A stretch of 15,023 bases of DNA from an uncultured Prevotella sp. (GTDB taxonomy: Bacteria > Bacteroidota > Bacteroidia > Bacteroidales > Bacteroidaceae), in the NCBI RefSeq assembly GCF_900549175.1, contig NZ_URNN01000083.1:1-15023 (forward strand), read 5' to 3'. The notes under the pieces are model-generated. The model ran no database searches. It worked only from the letters and a program-made list of their open reading frames with translations, and was not told the DNA's origin. Below, in pieces: positions 7,540-14,935 of this stretch (the first letter of the stretch is position 1; each line of letters starts with the position of its first letter). Both the position numbers and the translations under genes were made by a program.

Positions 7540-8988
7540 ATGAAGAAGAATGTAATCATTGCCATGTCGCTGATGGCAGCCGTCGGAGCATCCGGCAAAG
7601 TGAAATTGCCGTCGGTGCTGTCTGGCAACATGGTGCTACAGCAGCAGAGCGACGTCAAGCTGTGGGGCAAGGCCGCTCCGGGTGCAACAGTTAAGGTGAC
7701 GGCATCGTGGAGTAAGTCCGTCAGCCGCGTGAAGGCCGCCTCCGACAGTACATGGGCGGTTACGGTGAGCACGCCCGAGGCCGGTCTCGCACCTCAGACG
7801 CTGACCTTTGACGACGGCGACCGCATCGTTTTGGACAACATCCTCATCGGCGAAGTGTGGTTCTGCTCGGGCCAGTCGAATATGGAGATGCCTATGATGG
7901 GCTTCGACCGTCAGCCGCTGACGGGCACCAACGACATCATAGCCCGCGCCAAGCCCACCACACCGATACGTATGTTCATCGCCGATAGCAAGGACGGTCG
8001 GTGGGTGCGCCAGCAGAGCAGGACGCCGATGGATGACTGCCGCGGCGAGTGGCTCGACAACAGTCCGGAGAATGTTGCCAACGCCAGTGCCACGGCATGG
8101 TTTTTCGCAAGCTACGTGCAGGACGTGCTGCAGGTGCCCGTGGGCATCATCGTTTCAACGTTAGGGGGCTCGCGCATAGAGCCGTGGATGAGTCGCGAGT
8201 CGCTCCGTGAGTTTCCTGCCATCGACACGTCGGTGCTCGATGCTGAGGGCGATATAAAGAATCCGCACGGCATGCCATGCGTTCTCTACAATGCCAAGGT
8301 GGCGCCGTTCACGGGCTTCAGGGTGCGCGGCTTCCTGTGGTATCAGGGCGAGAGCAACCGCGACAATGCCGACCTGTACGCCCGCCTTATGCCGGCCATG
8401 GTGAAGGACTGGCGCGCGCGCTGGGGCGGCGCCGACGGCGGTGACCTGCCGTTCTATTACGTTGAGATTGCGCCCTTCGACTACGAGGGAGCGTCGGGCA
8501 TGTCGGCGGCGCGCATGCGCGAGGTGCAGGCTGGATGTCTCAAGACCATACCCAACAGCGGAATGGCGTCGACGATAGACGTGGGCAATCCCGTCTTCAT
8601 ACATCCCACCGACAAGCAGACCGTGGGCCGTCGTCTGGCGTGGCTGGCTCTGGCCAAGACCTACGGACGCAAGGGCTTCGGACATTCGTCGCCCGTGTAC
8701 AGGTCGATGGAGGTGAAGGATGGCAAGATTTACATTAATGTCGACAATGCCGAGCGCGGCCTCTGCCCGATGTGGACATCGCTGAAGGGTTTCGAGATAG
8801 CCGGTGCCGACCGCGTGTTCCATCCAGCCTTCGCAGAGATAGAGACCAGTACGTGCCGCCTGGCCGTGTCAAGCAGAGACGTGCCCGAGCCCGTGGCCGT
8901 GCGCTACGCCTACTGCAACACGCCCGATGTGAGCGTATACAACATACACGGCCTGCCCCTGCTGCCCTTCCGCACGGACAACTGGTAA
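7540..8988 (+). CDS. SGNH-type carbohydrate O-acetylesterase (sialate O-acetylesterase-like), copy 1
   Basis: A 482-residue secreted esterase of the sialate O-acetylesterase-like SGNH hydrolase family. In Bacteroidota polysaccharide loci such proteins commonly deacetylate plant oligosaccharides rather than sialic acid. The start MKKNVII is preferred over the in-frame ATG at 7531, because it gives a compact signal peptide ending near VGASG and matches the start of the paralogue. Ser113 in CSGQSNM is the nucleophile, WYQGESN (267-273) is the glycine/Asn block III, and Asp347 with His355 (IHP) completes the catalytic set. An N-terminal beta-sandwich (about 20-100) precedes the SGNH core, and the protein ends PFRTDNW, typical of the family. 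It follows the PA14-GH2 by 25 nt, so it is almost certainly cotranscribed. The exact acetylated substrate is unknown. Confidence 0.88.
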   Translation: MKKNVIIAMSLMAAVGASGKVKLPSVLSGNMVLQQQSDVKLWGKAAPGATVKVTASWSKSVSRVKAASDSTWAVTVSTPEAGLAPQTLTFDDGDRIVLDNILIGEVWFCSGQSNMEMPMMGFDRQPLTGTNDIIARAKPTTPIRMFIADSKDGRWVRQQSRTPMDDCRGEWLDNSPENVANASATAWFFASYVQDVLQVPVGIIVSTLGGSRIEPWMSRESLREFPAIDTSVLDAEGDIKNPHGMPCVLYNAKVAPFTGFRVRGFLWYQGESNRDNADLYARLMPAMVKDWRARWGGADGGDLPFYYVEIAPFDYEGASGMSAARMREVQAGCLKTIPNSGMASTIDVGNPVFIHPTDKQTVGRRLAWLALAKTYGRKGFGHSSPVYRSMEVKDGKIYINVDNAERGLCPMWTSLKGFEIAGADRVFHPAFAEIETSTCRLAVSSRDVPEPVAVRYAYCNTPDVSVYNIHGLPLLPFRTDNW

Positions 8989-9023
8989 TATGGCACATAG
9001 TTATAATTAAAGTATATGATAAT

Positions 9024-10448
9024 ATGAAGAAGAAAAGAATAATGATGATACCGCTTGCAATCATCGCCATAGTGTGGTTTGCAGCGGCCGGTGCGGCGGC
9101 AAAGGTGGTCATGCCGGCGGTGCTGTCCTCCGGCATGGTGCTACAGCAGCAGAGCGACGTCAGGCTGTGGGGCAAGGCAGATGCCGGGGCCACGGTCAAG
9201 GTGACAACATCGTGGGACGGAAAGAAATATCAGACACGTGCCGGTGATGACGGCCGTTTTGCTCTGATGGTAAGCACTCCGCCGGCAGGACTTACACCTT
9301 ATTACATATCGTTGCATGACGGTAACGGGAAAAGCGACGCTGACCGCACTGTCATAGACAATGTCCTGATCGGCGAGGTGTGGCTCTGTTCCGGCCAGTC
9401 GAACATGAACATGCGGATGGACGGAAGCTACGGCGACCCCGTCATCGGTGCGCTTGACGCCATGTCGACATCCGCGAACAGCGCCATACGCATGTTCACC
9501 GTGGAGCCGGAGATGGACAATACACCTCACGACGACTGCCGCGGCGAATGGCTTGAGGCCTCGCCTGCCACCGTACAGTCATTCTCGGCCGTAGCCTATT
9601 TCTTCGCACGGCGCATCAACGAGGTGCTGGGCGTGCCCGTGGGTATTCTCCACGCCAGTTACGGAGGCTCGCGCGTGGAGGCGTGGATGAGCAACGAGGC
9701 CGCCGCTCCATACAAGCCGATGGCCGAGGTGCAGAACTCCACTATATTATATAATGGTATGATGGCACCGCTCGTGGGTTACGGCCTGCGCGGATGCCTG
9801 TGGTATCAGGGCGAGGCCAACGTCGACCAGCCCGATCTCTACACCCGTCTGCTGCCGGCCATGGTCAGCGACTGGCGCGGGCGTTGGGGCGTTGGCGACT
9901 TTCCGTTCCTCTACGCCCAGATAGCGCCTTTCCGCTATAACAAGGGTGAGGGCAAGGGCAAGAACTCGGCATACTTGCGCGAGGCTCAGGTGAAATGTCT
10001 CCGGCTGATTGACAACAGCGGCATGATAACGCTCATGGACGTGGGCGACGCACGGACAATCCATCCCATGGACAAGCAGACCGTTGGACTGCGGTTCGCC
10101 TATACGGCCATGGAGCGCGTCTACGGCTTCATGGACTTCCCCGCCACGCCGCCGCTCTTCAGCTCAATGACCGTTGAGGGCAACAAGGCCACGCTGACAT
10201 TCACGGGTGCCGACGCGGGACTTACGTCCTACCGCCGCCCGCTCACCGACTTCGAGGTGGCCGGAGCCGACAGTGTGTTCCACAAGGCGCACGCATCTTT
10301 CGGCCGCGGCATGAAGACCGTGGTGGTCAGTGCCAGGGAAGTCGACCGCCCAGTGGCCGTGCGCTACGGTTTCAGCGACTGTCCGGAGACGTGTCTTTTC
10401 AACATCTGGGGACTGCCCGTGTCGAGCTTCCGCACCGACGAATGGTGA
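9024..10448 (+). CDS. SGNH-type carbohydrate O-acetylesterase (sialate O-acetylesterase-like), copy 2
   Basis: A 474-residue paralogue of the preceding gene with the same architecture: signal peptide (MKKKRIMMIP then a hydrophobic run ending AAGAAA), N-terminal beta-sandwich, SGNH core and the SFRTDEW end. Ser126 in CSGQSNM is the nucleophile, WYQGEAN (260-266) is block III (GEAN here, GESN in copy 1), and Asp339/His347 (IHP) completes the triad. The start at 9024 was chosen because everything upstream in this frame overlaps the previous gene and is Arg-rich shadow sequence. It lacks the roughly 20-residue insert of copy 1 between the GGSR and LYN motifs. A 35-nt gap after copy 1 places it in the same operon. 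Two diverged copies suggest attack on acetyl groups at different positions or sugars, which is inference. Confidence 0.88.
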   Translation: MKKKRIMMIPLAIIAIVWFAAAGAAAKVVMPAVLSSGMVLQQQSDVRLWGKADAGATVKVTTSWDGKKYQTRAGDDGRFALMVSTPPAGLTPYYISLHDGNGKSDADRTVIDNVLIGEVWLCSGQSNMNMRMDGSYGDPVIGALDAMSTSANSAIRMFTVEPEMDNTPHDDCRGEWLEASPATVQSFSAVAYFFARRINEVLGVPVGILHASYGGSRVEAWMSNEAAAPYKPMAEVQNSTILYNGMMAPLVGYGLRGCLWYQGEANVDQPDLYTRLLPAMVSDWRGRWGVGDFPFLYAQIAPFRYNKGEGKGKNSAYLREAQVKCLRLIDNSGMITLMDVGDARTIHPMDKQTVGLRFAYTAMERVYGFMDFPATPPLFSSMTVEGNKATLTFTGADAGLTSYRRPLTDFEVAGADSVFHKAHASFGRGMKTVVVSAREVDRPVAVRYGFSDCPETCLFNIWGLPVSSFRTDEW

Positions 10449-10450
10449 CG

Positions 10451-10530
10451 GCAGGAAAAGGCTGATGATAACAGGAAATGACAGATGACAGCCGGAAATG
10501 GCCGGTGATAACAGGAAACAAACAAAATGA
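10451..10530 (+). repeat. 20-bp-period tandem repeat (about 3.5-4 units) between esterase and GH43 genes
   Basis: Four blocks start at 10451, 10471, 10491 and 10511, each beginning (A/G)C(A/C)GGAAA. The first three continue to a GATGATA, GATGACA or GGTGATA end, and the fourth decays after the GGAAA core into the A-rich leader of the GH43 gene. Counted by eye, units 1 and 3 agree at 16 of 20 positions, units 1 and 2 at 15, and units 2 and 3 at 14. A fifth CAGGAAA (10549-10555) sits just inside the GH43 coding start, off the 20-nt register. No ORF explains the repeat, and it occupies nearly the whole 93-nt gap. Confidence 0.8.
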
Positions 10531-10541
10531 GAATATTGTAA

Positions 10542-12392
10542 ATGAAAACAGGAAATTTGATAGTGCTTGCCGCGGCCGCGCTCATGGCTGCATCGTGCGG
10601 CACGGCCAACCGTGGCTCGCTCACGGCCGACGAACTGTCGCGTGTGACCATCAACCCCATACCGCTCAACTACCGCTTTCTGAACACCAAGCCGGTGCGC
10701 CGCGAGGCTGCCGACCCCGTTTGCGAACGCTTCGGCGGACGGTATTATCTGTTTGCCTCTAAGTCGCGCGGTTATTGGTCATCCGGGGATATGCGGAATT
10801 GGAAGTACATCCCCGCCCCGTCGATAGAGTCGATACAGAACTACGCCCCTACGGTGATGGTTCGCGACAGTGCGCTGTGGTTCATAGCCAGTGGCTCGAC
10901 GCAGATTTACCGCACGACGCAGCCCGAGACGGGCGTTTGGGAGAAGGTGCCCACGAAGTTCAACTACGGCATGACCGACCCGTGCCTCTTCGGCGATGAC
11001 GACGGCCGCGTGTATATGTACTGGGGATGCTCCGACAAGGACCCCATCGTGGGCGTGGAGGTGGATCCCAACGACGGTTTCGCACCCATCGGCAAGCCCG
11101 ACTCGCTGATATTCCACAACATCGCGGAGCACGGATGGGAGGTGGCCGGACATGACAACGACCGGGGCGTCAAGGGATGGAACGAGGGCCCGTCGATGAA
11201 CAAGCTCGGCGGCCGCTACTATCTGCAATATGCCGCACCGGGAACGCAATACCACGTCTATGGCGACGGCGTGTACGTGGGCGACAGTCCGCTCGGACCG
11301 TTCACCTATCAGAAGGACAGTCCGTTCTCGTTCAAGCCCGGCGGATTTATCTACGGCGCGGGCCACGGCCACACCTTCACCGACCGTTACGGAAACCTGT
11401 GGCACACGGCGACGATGGCCGTAAGCGTGCGCCACGGCTTTGAGCGCCGCCTCGGCATGTTTCCCGCCTACGTCACCAAAGACGGCACGCTGGCCACGCA
11501 CACCGTGCTGACCGACTGGCCCTTCATCCTGCCCGACCGCAAGACGGATTTCTCGCGCAACGACCTGTCGGCGGGATGGATGCTCCTGTCGTACGGCAAG
11601 GCCGTCAGGGCGTCGTCAGTGCTGCGCGGTGCGGCTGCCGACAAGGCAAAGGTTGGACTGGAGAATCCGTGGAAGACGGAGACATTCGAGCCCTCGAACG
11701 CCGTAAACGAGCAGGTGGGTAACTGGTGGGCGGCCGCCACGGGTAAGGCCGGCGAGTGGATAGAGATAGACCTCGGGCGCGAGATGGACGTCAGCGCCAT
11801 CCACGTCAACTTCTCCGACCACGGGCTTCAGGTCGACGAGCTGTCATCGTTCGTCTACAGCTATACCGTGGAGGCATCGTCCGACCGCCACGCATGGACA
11901 ACCGTCATCGACAAGAGCCGCCGTGAAGCTGGTGCTTCTGCCGGAAAGTCCGCCTCAACGGCACAGGCATGCGCCGAAGACCGTCCGCACGACCTCAACG
12001 TGCTTCCGTCGGCTGTCCGTGCACGATACGTCCGCCTGACCAACCGCCGCGACATGCCCGCGGGCGCGCTCTTCTCGGTGAGCGGACTGCGAGTGTTCGG
12101 CAAGGCCACGGGCAAGGCTCCCGCCCGCGTGAAGGATATAAGTGCGGAGCGCGACGCCAAGGATACCCGCCACATCACCATCCGCTGGACGCCCGTTGAC
12201 GCCGCTACGGGCTATATCGTGCGCTGGGGAACGTCGCCCAAGAATCTCTCTAACGCCTGCATGGTCTACGGCGACACGCGCATGAACGCCCGCTTCTTCA
12301 ACCGCGACGATGACTATTTCTTCACCGTCGACGCCTTCAACGAAAGCGGCATAAGGCGCGGGGGAGGCGGCATCAAGGCTATTTCGAAATAG
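10542..12392 (+). CDS. Lipoprotein GH43 family glycoside hydrolase with discoidin (F5/8C) and FnIII domains
   Basis: A 616-residue family 43 enzyme, an inverting five-bladed beta-propeller family that includes arabinofuranosidases, xylosidases and galactan/galactofuranose-active members. The N-terminus is a lipoprotein signal with lipobox AAS-C (Cys19), so it is membrane-anchored. The catalytic set is visible: Asp58 (EAADP, general base), Asp146 (MTDPCLF, pKa modulator) and Glu215 (WNEGP, general acid), plus a propeller GAGHGHTF segment. The propeller ends near residue 350. Residues about 375-525 form an F5/8C discoidin (CBM32-type) domain, with an Ala/Ser-rich insert around 460-480. Residues about 530-612 are a fibronectin type III domain (ITIRWTPV, GYIVRWGT). 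It lies behind the 20-bp repeat and 69 nt before the GH3 gene. Which GH43 subfamily, and hence which side-chain sugar, cannot be settled by reading. Confidence 0.88.
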   Translation: MKTGNLIVLAAAALMAASCGTANRGSLTADELSRVTINPIPLNYRFLNTKPVRREAADPVCERFGGRYYLFASKSRGYWSSGDMRNWKYIPAPSIESIQNYAPTVMVRDSALWFIASGSTQIYRTTQPETGVWEKVPTKFNYGMTDPCLFGDDDGRVYMYWGCSDKDPIVGVEVDPNDGFAPIGKPDSLIFHNIAEHGWEVAGHDNDRGVKGWNEGPSMNKLGGRYYLQYAAPGTQYHVYGDGVYVGDSPLGPFTYQKDSPFSFKPGGFIYGAGHGHTFTDRYGNLWHTATMAVSVRHGFERRLGMFPAYVTKDGTLATHTVLTDWPFILPDRKTDFSRNDLSAGWMLLSYGKAVRASSVLRGAAADKAKVGLENPWKTETFEPSNAVNEQVGNWWAAATGKAGEWIEIDLGREMDVSAIHVNFSDHGLQVDELSSFVYSYTVEASSDRHAWTTVIDKSRREAGASAGKSASTAQACAEDRPHDLNVLPSAVRARYVRLTNRRDMPAGALFSVSGLRVFGKATGKAPARVKDISAERDAKDTRHITIRWTPVDAATGYIVRWGTSPKNLSNACMVYGDTRMNARFFNRDDDYFFTVDAFNESGIRRGGGGIKAISK

Positions 12393-12419
12393 AATTGTCC
12401 GAAAGAATATTTCAGGAAA

Positions 12420-12444
12420 GAAACCGTATTACGATAATGGTTTC
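12420..12444. repeat. Inverted repeat in the GH43-GH3 gap
   Basis: GAAACC (12420-12425) and GGTTTC (12439-12444) pair perfectly, and the stem extends two further pairs if a G-U is allowed, leaving a loop of about 9 nt. It lies between the GH43 stop and the GH3 start (18 nt before the ATG) and is followed by an A-run, not a T-run, so it is not an ordinary intrinsic terminator. It could be an operator or an mRNA structure affecting GH3 translation. The stem is short and chance is possible. Confidence 0.35.
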
Positions 12445-12461
12445 AAAAAATAAGAATATGG

Positions 12462-14828
12462 ATGAATAAAAGAGTGATATTATCTTTTGTTGTTACGGCA
12501 TTATGCGTTTCTGCATATTCCGCCGCCAAGCAGCCGTCAATCTACCGCAAGGGATGGATAGACTTCAACAAGAACGGGCGCATGGATGTCTATGAGAATC
12601 CGCAGGCACCGGTGGCCGACCGTGTGGCTGACCTGCTCGCGCAGATGACGATGGACGAGAAGACATGTCAGATGGTGACGCTCTACGGCTCGGGGCGCGT
12701 GCTGAAGGATGCCGCACCCACGCCGCAGTGGCATCAGGAACTGTGGAAGGACGGAATAGCCAACATCGACGAGCAGGCCAACGGTCTCGGTTCGTTCGGT
12801 TCCGCTATTTCTTTTCCATACGCCGCGAGCGTGGGCAACCGCCATGCCGTGCAGCGCTGGTTTGTGGAGGAGACGCGGCTGGGCATACCCGTCGACTTCA
12901 CCAACGAGGGTATACGCGGACTCTGCCACGACCGTGCCACGATGTTCCCCGCCCAGTGCGGGCAGGGATGCACGTGGGACAGGAGTCTGATTGACGAGAT
13001 AGCCCGCGTGACGGCTGAGGAGGCCATTGCCCTCGGCTACACCAACATCTACGCCCCGCTGCTCGACATATAGCAGGATCCGCGCTGGGGCCGTGTGGTG
13101 GAGTGTTACGGCGAGGACCCTTATCTGGTCGGCGAGCTGGGCAAGCGAATGGTGCTCGGGCTGCAGAGCCGCGGACTCATCTCCACACCGAAGCACTTCG
13201 CCGTATACAGCGTTCCCGTCGGAGGACGCGACGGACAGACGCGCACCGACCCGCACGTGGCTCCACGCGAGATGCGCACCCTCTATCTCGAGGCGTTCCG
13301 CAAGGCTGTCTGCGAGGCTGTCGTGAAGGGCATCATGAGTTCGTATAACGACTACGACGGCGTTCCCGTCACGGGCAGCTCCTATTTCCTTACCGACATA
13401 CTGCGTCACGAATGGAGCTTCCGCGGATATGTGGTGTCCGACAGCGAGGCCGTGGAGTTCCTCTTCCGCAAGCACCGTGTGGCAAGGGACTCGGTGGAGG
13501 CCGTGGCGCAGGTGGTCAACGCCGGGCTTAACGTGCGCACGGCGTTCACCGCCCCCGACGAATATGTCACGCCGCTGCGCGAGGCCGTCCGCCGTGGGCT
13601 CATCTCGGAGCGGACGATAGACGAGCGCGTGGCCGACGTGCTGAGGGCAAAGTTTGAGATGGGCTTGTTCGACAATCCCTATAAGGGCAGCACGGACAAT
13701 GTGGACAAGGTGGTGCACAGTGCCGACCACCGTGCCGTGTCGCTGCGCGCGGCTCTCGAAAGCATCGTCCTGCTGAAGAACGAGGGCAATATCCTGCCGC
13801 TGTCGAAGAGTCTGAAGCGCGTGGCCGTGATAGGGCCGAACGCCGACGAGACAGAAAACCTCATATGCCGCTACGGTCCGGCCAACGCTCCGATAAAGAC
13901 TGTATATAAAGGTATAAAGGAACGTCTGCCCGAGACCGATGTGCGTTATGCCAAGGGGTGCGACATCATAGACCGGTATGCTCCCGAGAGCGAACTGTAT
14001 GACGTGCCGCTCGACACCGACGAGCAGCGCATGCTGGATGAGGCCGTGCGGCTGGCCGGCTGGTCGGATGCGGTGGTGATGGTGCTCGGCGGCAACGAGA
14101 AGACCGTGCGTGAGGAGTTTTCGCGCACGAGTCTCGACCTTTGCGGCCGTCAGCAGCAGTTGCTCAGCGCGGTCTGCGCCACGGGCAAGCCTGTGGTGCT
14201 TGTCATGGTCGACGGCCGCGCAGCCTCCATCAACTGGGCGCAGCGCCACGTTCCCGGCATCATCCACGCGTGGTTTCCCGGCGAGTTCATGGGCGATGCC
14301 ATTGCCCAGGTGCTCTTCGGCGACTACAATCCCGGAGGGAAGCTGGCCGTGACGTTCCCCAAGACGGTGGGCCAGATTCCGTTCGCATTCCCCTTCAAGC
14401 CCGGCAGCGACAGTCCCGGCTTCGTCCGTGCCGCCCGCGCTCTCTATCCCTTCGGCTACGGACTGAGTTACACCACTTTCGCATACAGTGACCTCCGTAT
14501 CGACAAGCCCGTCATCGGCGTGCAGGGTAGCGTCACGCTCACCTGCTGCGTCAGGAACACGGGCAGCCGCGAGGGCGACGAGGTCGTCCAGCTCTATCTG
14601 CGCGACGACGTAAGTTCGGTGACGACATACGAGAAGGTGCTCCGCGGCTTTGAGCGTATACACCTGCAGCCGGGCGAGGAGCGCCTGCTCGCCTTCACTC
14701 TCACGCCGCAGGACCTCGGCTTGTGGAACCGCGACAACCGTTTCACTGTCGAGCCGGGCACGTTCACCGTCATGGTCGGCGCCTCGTCGGAGGACATCCG
14801 CCTGCGCGGTACGTTTGAGGTGAAGTGA
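12462..14828 (+). pseudogene. GH3 family beta-glycosidase, interrupted by an in-frame amber codon
   Basis: Read through, this is a 788-codon secreted GH3 enzyme (beta-glucosidase/beta-xylosidase type). It has a signal peptide (about 1-21), an EF-hand-like loop (Asp34-Glu45, DFNKNGRMDVYE), and an (alpha/beta)8 domain with NEGIRG, CGQG, GYTNIYAP, DPRWGR, a Lys244-His245 motif and nucleophile Asp327 in VVSDSE. Then come an alpha/beta-sandwich with VMVLGGNE and a GKLAVTFPK/PFGYGLSYTTF segment, and a C-terminal FnIII-like domain (about 690-785) with VVQLYLRDD. Codon 204 is TAG (13071-13073), in the conserved LDI-x-QDPRWGR stretch where relatives have a small residue such as Ala or Ser. The same frame then stays open for 584 codons to TGA. 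Everything else expected of the family is present. As written, translation gives a 203-residue fragment without the nucleophile. A real null mutation, suppression, or a base-calling error are all possible. Confidence 0.85.
13071..13073 (+). other. Premature amber (TAG) codon in the GH3 gene
   Basis: TAG interrupts ...TNIYAPLLDI and QDPRWGRVVE..., which are contiguous in the GH3 family. The upstream and downstream halves share one frame (both codon starts are multiples of 3), so this is a substitution-type lesion, not a frameshift. One base change back would give Gln, Lys, Glu, Ser, Leu, Trp or Tyr. TAG also terminates the first GH2 (4011-4013) and the GH43 (12390-12392) normally, so wholesale TAG reassignment in this genome is unlikely. 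Confidence 0.9.
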
Positions 14829-14836
14829 CGGTACTT

Positions 14837-14873
14837 CATGTCCGTTGGCCGGACTGGCCGTTCAATGGACATG
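14837..14873. repeat. Long hairpin 8 nt after the GH3 stop
   Basis: CATGTCCGTTG (14837-14847) pairs with CAATGGACATG (14863-14873) over 11 positions with a single G-U wobble. Inside it, GGCC (14847-14850) can pair with GGCC (14856-14859). No T-run follows, so it is not a textbook intrinsic terminator. It could protect the mRNA 3' end or form part of a composite terminator with the next hairpin. Confidence 0.6.
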
Positions 14874-14896
14874 CAGTGCTGTCATCGGACATTAGC

Positions 14897-14935
14897 AAAG
14901 TTCTTTCATAATTTAACATATTGTGAAAGAACTTT
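14897..14935. terminator. Probable terminator hairpin with perfect 12-bp arms
   Basis: AAAGTTCTTTCA (14897-14908) and TGAAAGAACTTT (14924-14935) are perfect reverse complements. The 15-nt spacer is AT-rich and can extend the stem by about four pairs including one wobble. A weakly T-rich CTTTACTTTAA follows. The position, 68 nt after the last gene of the operon, suits a terminator, possibly acting in both directions. The stem is AT-rich and the T-run is broken, so a regulator-binding palindrome is an alternative. Confidence 0.5.

Noticed and set aside
8772..9023. Upstream extension of the second esterase to 8772
   Set aside because: It lies within the preceding gene in another frame and is Arg-rich shadow sequence. 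The ATG at 9024 gives a clean signal peptide.
13071..13073. Pyrrolysine or genome-wide TAG recoding
   Set aside because: Two other genes here end at TAG at the expected place, and nothing in the window suggests a Pyl system. Kept only as a point to check genome-wide.
12537..14663. 708-codon open frame on the minus strand across the GH3 gene
   Set aside because: It is exactly codon-aligned with the sense gene, so it stays open because the GC-rich sense gene avoids TTA, CTA and TCA codons. It ends at the first sense TCA (12537-12539). The translation is His/Val/Arg-rich with no recognisable domain or leader.
13095..14828. Downstream GH3 half as an independent gene starting at GTG 13095 or later
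   Set aside because: No leader, no signal peptide and half a catalytic barrel. It is best read as the continuation of the interrupted gene.
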